From the NCBI GenBank assembly GCA_034435635.1, contig DAOTWY010000038.1:62001-126000 (forward strand): 64,000 nucleotides of DNA, given 5' to 3'. The position numbers and the translations under genes are program-made. Under the pieces are notes generated by a model. That model ran no database searches. It had not been told where the DNA came from and saw only the letters and a list, made by a program, of their open reading frames with translations. Positions 8,360-18,702 of this stretch are shown piece after piece. Every line of letters starts with the position of its first letter. Position 1 is the first letter of the stretch. The DNA comes from DAOTWY01 sp003696565. Its GTDB lineage: Bacteria; Chloroflexota; Anaerolineae; Aggregatilineales; Phototrophicaceae.

Positions 8360-8443
8360 GTCCATCTAATTCGGTAGTATGCTTTCAGGTCATCCTCTGA
8401 TATATTTAACCTATGTAGAAGATTGTTTTACTAAAGGTTAAAT

Positions 8444-10381
8444 ATGATGATGTTCCATAGTGGTGGTTGGTTTAACTACATGCGTAGCGATACACAAAAA
8501 CCGCATGTCAGTTGGTCATTGATCAAACGTGTATTACACTATGCCCGCCCCTACCGCCGCCTGATTATCTTGCTACTATTTACAATCTTACTCACAACTG
8601 GTTTAGGGTTAATTACCCCGTTGATTTTCCGTGATCTGATTGATTACACCCTGCCGAATCGAGACACAAACCGCCTCAATTTACTGGCACTCGGTTTAAT
8701 TCTGATCCCAATTGTTAGCGGGGGTATACGAGTTTATCAACGCTATCTCAATGCAACCATTGGTGAAGGGGTCATTTATGATCTGCGTGTCGCGCTATAT
8801 GATCACTTGCAAAAGATGTCCCTGCGCTTTTTTACCAACACCAAAACTGGAGAATTGATGAGCCGCCTTAACAATGATGTAGTGGATGCCCAACGCGCCA
8901 TCAGTAACACCATTGTTGAAATCATCACAAATTTTATTACCGTGATCGCCACACTTGCCGTCATGCTCACACTGGAATGGCGATTAACGATCTTAGGGGT
9001 GTTGGTATTACCTTTTTTTATTCTCATTGCTCGGCGCGTAGGCAATGTTTTAAGAGAGATCGCCCGTGACCAGATGAAACATAATGCCATGATGAACGCC
9101 ATGATGAACGAAACACTGAACATCAGTGGGGCACTGCTTGTCAAATTATTTGGGCGACGCAAAATGGAAGTCCAGCGTTTTGAGGAACGTGCCTCTAAAG
9201 TGCGGGATATTGGGGTACAGCGAGCAGTGATTGGTGCGCAGTTTTTTGTCGTGATTATGTTGGTTAGTGCCATGGGAACCGCACTTGTCTATTGGATGGG
9301 GGGACATTTCGTGTTAAATGGCACGTTTACCATCGGGACGATTGTTGCTTTCGGATCATACCTCACACAGCTTTATGGTCCACTACAAGCACTCACTAAT
9401 GCACCGGTCGATTTTGCCACATCCATTGTTAGCTTTGAGCGTGTGTTTGAAGTCATTGACCTGCCATTAGAAATTAGCGAAAAGCCAAACGCTATTTCCC
9501 TAGAAAACGTTGCCGGGGAAATTACATTCGATCATGTTACGTTTATCTATGAGGTCAAGGCAGAAAACTTACTCAGCTCTGTTCAACGATATAATACCGA
9601 TGATGTTCAGACCGCGCTTTCTGGTGATGGCGAAAACAACGCACCATCAGCCAACATCACTCAAGCTCGTGAGATCGCACTAAATAACATCTCATTTAAG
9701 GCTGAAGCCGGGCAGTTAGTTGCACTTGTTGGACCAAGTGGCGCAGGTAAAACAACCTTCACATATCTTATTCCCCGTTTGTACGACCCAACAGAAGGAC
9801 GTGTCCTGATTGATGGGCATGATCTACGTGATGTTACATTGGAATCATTAGCAAATCAGATCGGGATGGTGACCCAAGAAACTTATCTGTTTCATGATAC
9901 ACTACGGACAAACCTACTATATGCTCGTTTAGATGCCACACAAGAAGAAATTGAAGCAGCATGCCGGGCTGCCAATATTCATGATTTCATTGCTAGTTTG
10001 CCAAATGGTTATGATACAGTTGTCGGTGAGCGCGGGTATCGCCTAAGCGGCGGGGAAAAACAACGGATCACCCTAGCACGAGTCATCCTGAAAAATCCGC
10101 GTATCTTGGTCTTAGATGAAGCCACATCTAGCTTAGATAGTCAATCTGAAGCGTTGATCCAAGAAGCACTAAAACGAGTCATGGCAGGGCGTACAAGTTT
10201 TGTAATCGCCCATCGTCTGAGTACTATTTTGGCAGCCGACGTAATCTTAGTTATGAATCGCGGCGAGATTGTGGAGCGTGGCACGCACAAAGAACTCTTG
10301 GCGTTAGGCGGTATTTATGCCAATCTATATGAAACACAGTTCCGCAACCAACAGCACGCTGTTTCTCAATCCGTGAATTAA
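8444..10381 (+). CDS. ABC exporter, fused permease and ATPase
   Basis: This 645-residue half transporter has an N-terminal six-helix type 1 exporter domain (about residues 30-330) and a C-terminal ATPase (about 360-640). Visible are Walker A GPSGAGKTT, signature LSGGEKQRI, Walker B ILVLDEATSSLD and H-loop IAHRLST. It is of the MsbA/multidrug class and should act as a dimer; the substrate is unknown. An unusual low-complexity stretch of about 35 residues (about 372-408, containing SGDGENNAPSAN) is inserted early in the ATPase domain. The ATG at 8444 follows AAAGG by about 6 bases. Confidence 0.93.
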   Translation: MMMFHSGGWFNYMRSDTQKPHVSWSLIKRVLHYARPYRRLIILLLFTILLTTGLGLITPLIFRDLIDYTLPNRDTNRLNLLALGLILIPIVSGGIRVYQRYLNATIGEGVIYDLRVALYDHLQKMSLRFFTNTKTGELMSRLNNDVVDAQRAISNTIVEIITNFITVIATLAVMLTLEWRLTILGVLVLPFFILIARRVGNVLREIARDQMKHNAMMNAMMNETLNISGALLVKLFGRRKMEVQRFEERASKVRDIGVQRAVIGAQFFVVIMLVSAMGTALVYWMGGHFVLNGTFTIGTIVAFGSYLTQLYGPLQALTNAPVDFATSIVSFERVFEVIDLPLEISEKPNAISLENVAGEITFDHVTFIYEVKAENLLSSVQRYNTDDVQTALSGDGENNAPSANITQAREIALNNISFKAEAGQLVALVGPSGAGKTTFTYLIPRLYDPTEGRVLIDGHDLRDVTLESLANQIGMVTQETYLFHDTLRTNLLYARLDATQEEIEAACRAANIHDFIASLPNGYDTVVGERGYRLSGGEKQRITLARVILKNPRILVLDEATSSLDSQSEALIQEALKRVMAGRTSFVIAHRLSTILAADVILVMNRGEIVERGTHKELLALGGIYANLYETQFRNQQHAVSQSVN

Positions 10382-10474
10382 AAATTCATGATGATTTTGG
10401 CAATATTACAGGATATAACGCATCGTTTGTCGTAAAATCAAACCGATATAAGATCATTCAAAACGAGATAAAAC

Positions 10475-11062
10475 ATGACACGCTATTTAGTTGTAGGGTT
10501 AGGTAATCCTGGGGTTCGTTATGAGAAAACCCGGCATAACATTGGCTTCTGGGTTGTGGATGAACTTGCTCGCCGTTGGAATGCAAGCAATTTCAAAACA
10601 GAACGCAAGGCATTAGTTGCCGATGCAACCATCAAAAATCAGCGGGTACTGCTTATCAAGCCACAAACTTATATGAACCTCAGCGGAGAAGCTGTCCGTG
10701 CAATCATCGACTTTTATAAGTTAGATATTGAAAATCTGATTGTCATTCATGACGATTTAGATGTCGATTTTGGTGTGTTGCGCATCCGCAAAGGAGGAAG
10801 TGCAGGGGGTCAAAATGGTGTTAAGAACATCATCCAGCATCTCCATACACAGGACTTCAAACGGATACGCTGCGGCATTGGTCGTCCACCGGGGCGCATG
10901 GACCCGGCGGATTATGTGTTAGAGCCATTCAAAGGCGATCAAGAAATCACTGCTAGGCTGATGGTAGACCGCGCCGCTGATGCGGTTGAAACTTGGTTGA
11001 GTGATGGCATTGATATCGCCATGAACCGCTATAACGGTGCAGTAGAAAAAGAGACCTCTTAA
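10475..11062 (+). CDS. pth: Peptidyl-tRNA hydrolase
   Basis: Pth cleaves peptidyl-tRNAs that drop off the ribosome and so recycles tRNA. The 195-residue length is normal. Motifs are GLGNPGVRYEKTRHNIGF (with the catalytic His), MNLSGEAV, HDDLD (with the catalytic Asp) and KGGSAGGQNGVKNI. The stop is one base short of the mfd start, so the two are almost certainly co-transcribed; the same pth-mfd order is found in Firmicutes. Confidence 0.97.
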   Translation: MTRYLVVGLGNPGVRYEKTRHNIGFWVVDELARRWNASNFKTERKALVADATIKNQRVLLIKPQTYMNLSGEAVRAIIDFYKLDIENLIVIHDDLDVDFGVLRIRKGGSAGGQNGVKNIIQHLHTQDFKRIRCGIGRPPGRMDPADYVLEPFKGDQEITARLMVDRAADAVETWLSDGIDIAMNRYNGAVEKETS

Positions 11063-11063
11063 G

Positions 11064-14000
11064 ATGCTGCTTTCCGGTTTAACTGAACACCTCCGGCAAA
11101 CAGAAGCATATCAAGCTCTGTTAAAGCAGATTAAGGGACAACAACGTTTCATGCAGTTCCCGGTTATTCGCGCAGCTCGTCCATTTGTTTTGAGCACATT
11201 AGCACACGATTGGGACGGTCCCATCATATTCATCACCGGGCAAATTAAGCGTGCTTATAATATCGTGGAACAATTGCCGGTCTGGATTACTCAAACACGC
11301 CCTATCTTGCGCTATGCAGAACCGGCATCCAGCTTTTATGAGCGCGCCCCATGGGGTAGCTCCGTTATTCATAGTCGTATCGAGGCATTAGCTGCGCTGC
11401 TTTATGATGATAATCCCATCATTGTTACATCAGCACGGGCATTGATGCAGCGCACAATCCCAGTTAATACATTCCGGCAACATACCCTGTTACTACAAAC
11501 AGGTGAGCGTTACGCACTCAACAATCTATTAGAGACCTTACTCAGTTTAGGGTATGAGCAGGCTTCTATTGTAGTGGAACCGGGGACGTTTAGCCGGCGC
11601 GGTGGTGTGATTGATATTTATCCAGTTAATCAAGCAGAGCCGGTGCGTGTCGATTTTTTTGATGATGAGATCGACTCATTGCGTCTTTTTGACCCCGCCA
11701 CACAACGCAGCCACACCGCAATTGATAATGTGCGGATTACACCAGCACGGGAAGCACTCCCAAAACTCACTCCGCCGATTGCAGAACATCTCAAATCTTG
11801 GTTTGCAACACTCCCCCCCACAGAAGATGATATGACCACCCCTATGAGTGATTTTGAGCCATTGCAAGCCGGACGTAGCTTTGCCAATTTAGAATATTAC
11901 TTACCCTATCTCTATCCACAACCAGTTAGCCTGCTAGATTATGCCAGCACAAACGCCTTAATTGTCATAGAAGATTGGGAAAACTTGCAAGAAACAGTTC
12001 AAGATATTGAACGACACACGCAACAGAACCATTCTTTCCACCCGCCAGATTATCCGCAACCTTACATTACATGGGATATTCTAAACATGATGCTAGAAGA
12101 ACACACACGTTTAGAATTAACCAGTCAAAGCGGCGTTTTTTCGCCAGGCTCGCGGTTTGGTGGTCAATTACGCTCTATGCTCAATACCGTGCGCGAATTA
12201 CGAAACAAAGGGGGGCGTATTTTGATCATCAGTGAACAAGCCGAACGGCTCAAAAAGTTATGGATAGATCAAGATGCCTCTGAATTTATTCCCACACAGC
12301 AAAACATTGAGCAACCATTAGCACGGCATACTTTGTACTTTGTTAACGGTACAATGCAAGAAGGGTGGAACCTTAGCACCTCAACCGGTTATTTACACGT
12401 ATTTACAGAAGCAGAAATTTTCGGTTGGGATCGTCCAGAACCACGCCGCCGCAAGTTAACCCGTCGTCAGCGCACACCAGAAACAGCATATAGCGATTGG
12501 AAAGAGGGGGATTTTGTCGTCCATGTGGATTATGGGATCGGACGATTTGGCGGTTTAAAACATCGTACCGTAGACGGCAACGAACGTGAATATTTACTGA
12601 TTCACTACGGTGATAATGATATGTTGTTTGTGCCTATTCACCAGGCAGACCGGTTGACCCGCTACGTTGGTGCTGATGATACCCCGCCAGCACTGCACCG
12701 CCTAGGTAAACCAGATTGGTTACGTGTTCGCAACCGCGTTCAAAAGGCTGTGGAGGAAGAAGCGCATGATTTATTAGCGTTATATGCCAAACGCATTCAT
12801 AGCACTGGCTTCGCTTTCAGCCCAGATAATCATTGGCAGCACGAATTAGAAGCATCCTTCCCATATGTCGAAACAGAAGATCAGTTGCGTTCACTGCGGG
12901 AAGTTAAAGCGGATATGGAAGCAGCCCATCCAATGGATCGTCTCATTTGTGGTGATGTCGGTTATGGCAAAACAGAAGTGGCACTACGGGCGGCGTTTAA
13001 GGCGGTCAACGACGGAAAACAAGTTGCCGTGCTAGTCCCCACGACTGTTTTAGCGCAACAACATTATGAAACATTCACCAACCGCTTGGTGAATTTCCCA
13101 CTCAAAATTGCGGTGATGTCCCGCTTCCGCAGCAAGGAAGAACAATCTCGGCTATTGCCAAAAGTAGCATCTGGCGAAATTGATATTTTAATCGGCACGC
13201 ATCGCATTCTGTCTCAAGATGTGACTTTTAAAGATTTAGGGTTGGTTATCATCGATGAAGAACAACGCTTTGGGGTCAAACACAAAGAACACTTTAAGCG
13301 ATTGCGGACGGAGGTAGATGTGTTGACTCTGACTGCCACCCCTATCCCCCGCACGCTCCATATGAGCCTAACCGGTGTGCGTGATATTAGTATGATCCAG
13401 ACCCCACCAGAAGAACGTCTCCCTGTTATTACTCATGTTGGCAGGTTCGATGAAAAACTGATACGCCAGGCAATCTTGCGAGAGCTAGAACGCGGTGGGC
13501 AGGTGTTCATCGTGCATAATCGTATCAAAACCATTGAGTCATTAGCAGAAAAAATCCAGGAACTTGTACCAGAAGCGCGTATTGTTATCGGGCATGGGCA
13601 AATGGGCGAACGGGAGCTTGAACGTGTTATGAGTGATTTTGCACATGGGAAACACGATATTCTGCTCTCTACAACAATCATCGAAAGCGGCATAGACATT
13701 CCAAATGCCAACACATTAATCGTCGATCATGCAGATCATCTCGGTTTAGCACAGTTATATCAACTGCGTGGGCGTGTTGGGCGTGGGGCACAGCAAGGAT
13801 ATGCTTATTTTTTCCATCCACGCAAATTAACCGAGGAAGCCAAAGCCCGCCTAGAAACACTTGCAGAAAACACGAGTTTAGGAGCAGGCTTCCAGATTGC
13901 CATGCGTGATTTGGAAATTCGTGGTGCGGGGGACATCCTCAGCACACGCCAAACCGGGCATGTTAGTGCCATTGGGTTACATCTTTATACACAACTTTTG

Positions 14001-14507
14001 AGCGAAGCTGTTAGCCGCCTAAAAGGCGAACAACCCAGCCACCCCACTACTCAGCAAGGCATCGTCATTGATTTACCGATTCCGTCCTACATCCCAACTG
14101 ATTGGATCCCCGATATGGCAATGCGTTTACAAATTTATCGGCGCATCGGTGGATTAACCGACCAAAACAAAATTGAGGCGATGCGCAGAGAATTGGTTGA
14201 TCGTTTTGGGAGTTTGCCGGGGGCTGTTGCTGGCTTACTATACCAAATTGAGGTTAAACTCCTTGCACAAGCTGCCAACGCTACCCATATCATCGCCCGC
14301 AATAAACAAGTACAAATTAAGCTCCCCTATCTCGGTGAGGTCAATCGAGGTGCGTTAGAGCATCAACTTGGTGAGGATATTCAAGTATCGCGAACGGCAA
14401 TCCAGTTCCAACGAGATGATGAAGGAATATGGCAATTACGCCTTTTGGAGGTTCTTCAATACTTAGCAGAAAGCATTCAACAGCTTGAAAACGAGCAGGG
14501 CATTTGA
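11064..14507 (+). CDS. mfd: Transcription-repair coupling factor
   Basis: Mfd is the translocase that removes RNA polymerase stalled at DNA damage and recruits UvrA. The 1147-residue length is standard. It has an N-terminal UvrB-like module, the RNA-polymerase-interacting CarD-like domain beginning near DFVVHVDYGIGRFGGLK (about 480-495), Walker A GDVGYGKTE (about 631), Walker B/DEEQ in IIDEEQRFGVKHKEHF (about 730), RecG-like motifs such as HGQMGERELE and QLRGRVGRG, and the C-terminal D7 domain. It is next to pth and appears complete. Confidence 0.97.
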   Translation: MLLSGLTEHLRQTEAYQALLKQIKGQQRFMQFPVIRAARPFVLSTLAHDWDGPIIFITGQIKRAYNIVEQLPVWITQTRPILRYAEPASSFYERAPWGSSVIHSRIEALAALLYDDNPIIVTSARALMQRTIPVNTFRQHTLLLQTGERYALNNLLETLLSLGYEQASIVVEPGTFSRRGGVIDIYPVNQAEPVRVDFFDDEIDSLRLFDPATQRSHTAIDNVRITPAREALPKLTPPIAEHLKSWFATLPPTEDDMTTPMSDFEPLQAGRSFANLEYYLPYLYPQPVSLLDYASTNALIVIEDWENLQETVQDIERHTQQNHSFHPPDYPQPYITWDILNMMLEEHTRLELTSQSGVFSPGSRFGGQLRSMLNTVRELRNKGGRILIISEQAERLKKLWIDQDASEFIPTQQNIEQPLARHTLYFVNGTMQEGWNLSTSTGYLHVFTEAEIFGWDRPEPRRRKLTRRQRTPETAYSDWKEGDFVVHVDYGIGRFGGLKHRTVDGNEREYLLIHYGDNDMLFVPIHQADRLTRYVGADDTPPALHRLGKPDWLRVRNRVQKAVEEEAHDLLALYAKRIHSTGFAFSPDNHWQHELEASFPYVETEDQLRSLREVKADMEAAHPMDRLICGDVGYGKTEVALRAAFKAVNDGKQVAVLVPTTVLAQQHYETFTNRLVNFPLKIAVMSRFRSKEEQSRLLPKVASGEIDILIGTHRILSQDVTFKDLGLVIIDEEQRFGVKHKEHFKRLRTEVDVLTLTATPIPRTLHMSLTGVRDISMIQTPPEERLPVITHVGRFDEKLIRQAILRELERGGQVFIVHNRIKTIESLAEKIQELVPEARIVIGHGQMGERELERVMSDFAHGKHDILLSTTIIESGIDIPNANTLIVDHADHLGLAQLYQLRGRVGRGAQQGYAYFFHPRKLTEEAKARLETLAENTSLGAGFQIAMRDLEIRGAGDILSTRQTGHVSAIGLHLYTQLLSEAVSRLKGEQPSHPTTQQGIVIDLPIPSYIPTDWIPDMAMRLQIYRRIGGLTDQNKIEAMRRELVDRFGSLPGAVAGLLYQIEVKLLAQAANATHIIARNKQVQIKLPYLGEVNRGALEHQLGEDIQVSRTAIQFQRDDEGIWQLRLLEVLQYLAESIQQLENEQGI

Positions 14508-14568
14508 TCTGTTTGAGATTTTGGCACATACTAAACCTTGAGTAATTAAGCATAACTGGATTTTTAAC

Positions 14569-15099
14569 ATGCAGACACAAATCAACCAAACCACTCTCGA
14601 TTTGATACAAGGAGACATTACTCAACAAGAAACCGATGCAATTGTCAATGCCGCCAATTCATCGTTATTGGGTGGGGGGGGCGTAGATGGAGCCATCCAC
14701 CGGGCAGCAGGACCTGGTTTGCTAGCAGAATGTAGTCAACTCGGTGGCTGCCGCACCGGTGATGCAAAAATCACAAAAGGCTATAACTTAAAAGCCAAAT
14801 ATGTCATTCATGGGGTGGGTCCTGTTTATAACAGCAAAGACCCAAATATCCCCAAATTACTTGCCAGTGTTTATCAGCGCAGCTTAGAAATTGCAACCGA
14901 ACACCAACTTGAAAGTATTGCCTTTCCCGCAATTAGCACGGGTGTTTATGGCTACCCTATGCAAGAAGCAGCTGAAATCTCACTTAAAACAGTGATAGAC
15001 TTTTTGCAGCAAAATACTCAAATCAAGTTGGTGCGGTTTGTCTTATTCACAGCTGAGGCACTAAACGTGTTTGAAGACACGCTCGCGCGTCTTATTTAG
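14569..15099 (+). CDS. Macro-domain ADP-ribose hydrolase
   Basis: This 176-residue single-domain protein resembles the YmdB/MacroD group, which deacetylates O-acetyl-ADP-ribose and removes ADP-ribose from proteins. Visible are IQGDITQQETDAIVNAANSS, the loop LLGGGGVDGAIHRAAG, the GDAKITKGYNL segment and FPAISTGVYGYP, all typical ADP-ribose contacts. It follows mfd by 61 bases and overlaps the convergent MarR gene by 4 bases at its end. Confidence 0.93.
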   Translation: MQTQINQTTLDLIQGDITQQETDAIVNAANSSLLGGGGVDGAIHRAAGPGLLAECSQLGGCRTGDAKITKGYNLKAKYVIHGVGPVYNSKDPNIPKLLASVYQRSLEIATEHQLESIAFPAISTGVYGYPMQEAAEISLKTVIDFLQQNTQIKLVRFVLFTAEALNVFEDTLARLI

Positions 15100-15560
15100 A
15101 AGATTGGCTCTTCTGGTGCTCCCAACTGCTGCAGCCCATTTAACACACACAAGAACGTGTTAAAGTCAGATTCGGAGAAAAGTTCTCTAATTTTTGCATC
15201 AATTTGCTGTGCACTTTGCAGTACTGCTTCTCGTTGGGCATGACCTTTATCCGTCAAAAAGATACGTACTGCACGGCGATCTAATTTATCCGGTTGACGT
15301 TCAATATAGCCTTTATCCTGTAGTTTATCTAAATTGGGGGTAAAGGATGTAGCGGCACGCCCCACAGCACGCGCTAACTCTGAGGCATGTTGCCCATCTT
15401 TTTCATACAGCGCGCGTAAAATATACCATTCAATAACTGCCAGCCCTTTGGGTTTAATCCAATGCCGGAAATATTGATCCAACTGCCGAAGAGCCACATC
15501 CAGATTACACCAAACAGAACCTTCAAATAGTAACTCTGATTGCGATGTGTTTTCTTTCAT
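15096..15560 (-). CDS. MarR-family transcriptional regulator
   Basis: This winged-helix protein of about 154 residues contains the recognition region ASELARAVGRAATSFTPNLD, the wing YIERQPDKLDRRAVRIFLT, and long dimerisation helices at both ends. It probably represses genes in response to a small ligand. I chose ATG 15560; a GTG at 15602 in frame would add 14 residues and overlap the upstream FHA gene. It is 22 bases downstream of that FHA gene, so the two are probably one operon. Targets are unknown. Confidence 0.85.
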   Translation of the reverse strand: MKENTSQSELLFEGSVWCNLDVALRQLDQYFRHWIKPKGLAVIEWYILRALYEKDGQHASELARAVGRAATSFTPNLDKLQDKGYIERQPDKLDRRAVRIFLTDKGHAQREAVLQSAQQIDAKIRELFSESDFNTFLCVLNGLQQLGAPEEPIF

Positions 15561-15582
15561 GATAAAACCGATTTCACTTTCT

Positions 15583-15948
15583 TTATAATTCTTGTAAAAC
15601 ACGAATAAGCAAATTAGCTAAGCTAACTTGATCACCAGATTTTAGTGCATAAGCGTCAAACGGTAATAAACGCTCCCCATTGATGAATGTCCCGTTCATT
15701 GAGCCTAAATCCATCACATGAACATAGCCACGATACCGGACTAATGCCGCATGCCGCCGAGACAAACCTAAGGATTGTGCATTATGCGCCGTCAGGTCAA
15801 TATCCGGTTGATAACTGCTACCCTCATCTGAACGCCCAATCACATAGCCTTCAACCCCAGGTGAGTCTAGCTGTAAAACAGGATTGTCTTCTGCATCTTG
15901 TTGTACGATTTGGATAACAATTTGACCCTTTGCTTCAATTGGCTGCAT
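15583..15948 (-). CDS. Small FHA-domain protein
   Basis: This 121-residue protein is almost entirely an FHA phosphothreonine-binding domain. Visible are VIGRSDEG, LGLSRRHAA and DLGSMNGTFINGERL. It shares the run QPDIDL...LGLSRRHA with the FHA part of the protein at 3570-4439 (KPDIDL...LGVSRKHA), so the two are related paralogues. It probably docks to a Ser/Thr-phosphorylated partner; no kinase is encoded in this window. It lies just upstream of the MarR gene. Confidence 0.85.
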   Translation of the reverse strand: MQPIEAKGQIVIQIVQQDAEDNPVLQLDSPGVEGYVIGRSDEGSSYQPDIDLTAHNAQSLGLSRRHAALVRYRGYVHVMDLGSMNGTFINGERLLPFDAYALKSGDQVSLANLLIRVLQEL

Positions 15949-16008
15949 AATCTTAAAGCTTACATTTCAAATCCCGATTATTATACATAATATAACAGCG
16001 TTTGGGAA

Positions 16009-18651
16009 TTAAGAGTTAATGTTCATTAAGTTAATTTTCACAAAATCAGCAATATCCTGATCATCCTCATTAATAACCATCAAGCGGTCACCTGTTTCTT
16101 GTAAATATAAGCCGATGCGTATCTGATACGTATCATCTAGTATGGCAGTCAGTCGGTATGAATCCAACACATACTCACCCTCTAACCACAGCGAGGTGGG
16201 ATAAGTGTAACTCTGTGGCATTGCATCTTGCTGAGCAACAATTATGCCATCTGCATTCACTAGATGCACAAAAACCGTATAATTCTGATCAATCGGTGCC
16301 AACGCCTGCCACAACAAATCAATCATCAACGTCTGATCTTGCCATGTCAGCGTATAGCCAACTAGCTCTATTAAGTCATCAAAATTGGCGTTCAATGGTG
16401 TTTGGATTGGCGGCGGTTCAAACAAACGGGCAACTCCTTCTACTATCACTTGCCCTAAGCTAACATCCACGCCATTAATCGTTAATTGCAGTGGATATGT
16501 TCCAACAGGGAAATCACGCGGGATACCTACTGGCAAATCAATCGTGAGCAAATTATCTTGAGCCTGAAGCTCACGAGATAAGATGACATCCGAGCCTAAT
16601 AACACCTCAATGCTCAATGTAACACCGCGCTCAGTAGATACAAACAAAACAGGATGAATTGCCTCACCAGGTCGTGCTGTATTTTGTGGCGGATTCCATC
16701 CAATCAATTCGATCGTATCCGTCAACCTACGCGGTTGGAAAATCTCAGCAGGGAGTGACCTCGCGTCAAATTGACGTACAGATGGCAGAATCGTTATCTG
16801 CCCAATTTCCGCCGTTACCCCACCATCCAGATACGGAATAACTGTTTGTGTATGCCGGTCTGCCCAGGTTACTTCTAGCCGATAGTCGCCGGGTAGTGTT
16901 CCAATTGGTATTGGCAAACGCACCCGCTGAATCATCAGATCACCAATTTGCCATTGATCTGTACCAAGCAAATATAAATCTGCTGAAGCTATAACAACAT
17001 CGTCTGCGTTCTTCAAGTTAAGAATAGGACGCAAGCCATAGAATGGTGGAGATTGTGTAATTTGCCATGTCATCATGATCTCACCCGTTTCGCCGGCTGG
17101 TATAGGCTCGCTAGTAAAATCAATAAAAGCAAGATAAGGATTACGCACAGCTTCATCTGGGGCATCCACCGAATAATCAACAAAACGATAAGCCCCAAAC
17201 ACATCACCTGCTGGCGCATCTGTTATCGGCTGCAAAAATCTCATCCAGTCTTGTGGTGGTGGATAATCATGAGAAAAAATCACCAAAGCATCTCGGTCAG
17301 CCGGGGGAACAAATAAACTATCTAACCCCAGCCAGATTACATCATCACCATATAACGCTAAGACTGTTGGATGCGCACGATGAAAAGATGATATATAGAC
17401 AATATCAGCGGGATGCTCCTTCAACCAACGGGCTGCCGCCGCCAAATCACCATCTGCTTGATAAAATAAATCCGCCCGCTTTACCCAGTTGCTATAGTCT
17501 CGCCAGACAAATCCACTACCTATCAACAACGCCATGGTCATCAGAATGGTGATATAACGCCAGTTTAAGCGCGATACCAACCACTCAAAGCCGATGGCAA
17601 CTAGAATAAAAATTAGAGGCACCATCCCCAACGAACGCATGTGACTTGGTGGAAAACCTGCAACAGAGATTACACTTGGAATCACCATAAATGGCGACAA
17701 CAACACGAATACATAGGCTAGGCGTTCAACCGGTGATCTGCGTTGCCTGACCTGCCACAGAGCAAAAAACCAGCCAAGGACAAGCAAGCCGCCTTCTACT
17801 AGCGTAAAATATGGTCTACCAGGATCGTTATATCGCAGATTACCAAAGTCGCCATGGATAAAGAACATCTCTATATGGCGGCGAATGCTTTCCGTCAAAG
17901 AGACGGTTACTTCTCCCTCACTCACTTCGGTCAATCGCTGGAAGAAAATATCAGGATGTTGCAGTGCATAAACGATCATCGGTAGAGCAGTGAACGTCAT
18001 CATACCGAAGAAGATACAGCCTTGTTTTAACCGCTTGCGCCAGTTTGCTCGGTCAAACCATAACAAACTTAACCCACCAAGACCTAACCAAACCGGAAAC
18101 AACCGTGAAGCCATATAGGTATATAACGCACCGGCAGAAAAAACACCCCCAAAAACAAACCCGACTGTTCGCCCCGTCCGCACCCCATAAAATAACAACA
18201 GCAACCCCAGAGCTTGCATAGCAGGTAATGTCACTGCGCGGAATGCTTGGCGACTCATCAAAATTTGATGAAACGAAAACGTCATCATTACCCCGGTAGC
18301 CAAGCCGATAACATATCCACGTTGACCACCAAACATCACACGCCCTAAGCTGATAGACGCAGCGATCGTCAACAAATTAAGATATACGCTGGAAAGCTTA
18401 AGCGTAAAATAATCATCTCCAATTAAATGAAATAGCGGCGCATTGAGATAATAATATAGGCTCTCTCTCCCCTGATAACTGTTCGCAATCGGGAACAAAT
18501 TTGCCCCGTCAAAAGCAATGCTACGGGTAATAAGGATATTCGCGGCTTCGTCGTAATGCGGTCCGGGCGGATATTGATGTAATCCATTAATCCGTAGAAA
18601 TGCCGCGCAAATAAGTATGAGTGTTACAAGAGAAAGAAAATAAGTGCGCAT
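16009..18651 (-). CDS. Large membrane glycosyltransferase of the GT39/ArnT type
   Basis: This protein of 880 residues has about 10-11 membrane helices in its first half. The first outer loop has PPGPHYDEAANILITR, the acidic motif typical of GT-C transferases that use polyprenyl-phosphate sugars. Residues from about 490 to the end form a non-membrane beta-rich part with repeated domain-like segments, expected outside the cell. It probably glycosylates a surface molecule; donor and acceptor are unknown. Start ATG 18651 is preferred; an in-frame GTG at 18684 lies inside a hairpin. It follows nuoN by about 50 bases and may be read with it. Confidence 0.8.
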   Translation of the reverse strand: MRTYFLSLVTLILICAAFLRINGLHQYPPGPHYDEAANILITRSIAFDGANLFPIANSYQGRESLYYYLNAPLFHLIGDDYFTLKLSSVYLNLLTIAASISLGRVMFGGQRGYVIGLATGVMMTFSFHQILMSRQAFRAVTLPAMQALGLLLLFYGVRTGRTVGFVFGGVFSAGALYTYMASRLFPVWLGLGGLSLLWFDRANWRKRLKQGCIFFGMMTFTALPMIVYALQHPDIFFQRLTEVSEGEVTVSLTESIRRHIEMFFIHGDFGNLRYNDPGRPYFTLVEGGLLVLGWFFALWQVRQRRSPVERLAYVFVLLSPFMVIPSVISVAGFPPSHMRSLGMVPLIFILVAIGFEWLVSRLNWRYITILMTMALLIGSGFVWRDYSNWVKRADLFYQADGDLAAAARWLKEHPADIVYISSFHRAHPTVLALYGDDVIWLGLDSLFVPPADRDALVIFSHDYPPPQDWMRFLQPITDAPAGDVFGAYRFVDYSVDAPDEAVRNPYLAFIDFTSEPIPAGETGEIMMTWQITQSPPFYGLRPILNLKNADDVVIASADLYLLGTDQWQIGDLMIQRVRLPIPIGTLPGDYRLEVTWADRHTQTVIPYLDGGVTAEIGQITILPSVRQFDARSLPAEIFQPRRLTDTIELIGWNPPQNTARPGEAIHPVLFVSTERGVTLSIEVLLGSDVILSRELQAQDNLLTIDLPVGIPRDFPVGTYPLQLTINGVDVSLGQVIVEGVARLFEPPPIQTPLNANFDDLIELVGYTLTWQDQTLMIDLLWQALAPIDQNYTVFVHLVNADGIIVAQQDAMPQSYTYPTSLWLEGEYVLDSYRLTAILDDTYQIRIGLYLQETGDRLMVINEDDQDIADFVKINLMNINS

Positions 18652-18663
18652 AAGAGGGGTATC

Positions 18664-18692
18664 AGTAGGGTGTATGAGATACACACCCTACT
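18664..18692 (-). repeat. Hairpin between nuoN and the glycosyltransferase gene
   Basis: The sequence AGTAGGGTGTAT (18664-18675) and ATACACACCCTACT (18679-18692) form a long stem with a two-base bulge and a GAG loop. No T run follows on the minus strand, so it is not a clear terminator. It may stabilise the 3' end of the nuo message or weaken read-through. Confidence 0.5.
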
Positions 18693-18702
18693 ATGTGATG
18701 AA

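Noticed and set aside
15980..15985. TATAAT upstream of the small FHA gene as a promoter
   Set aside because: The -10 box is good, but no acceptable -35 box is found at 16-18 bases, in a very AT-rich stretch, so I did not list it.
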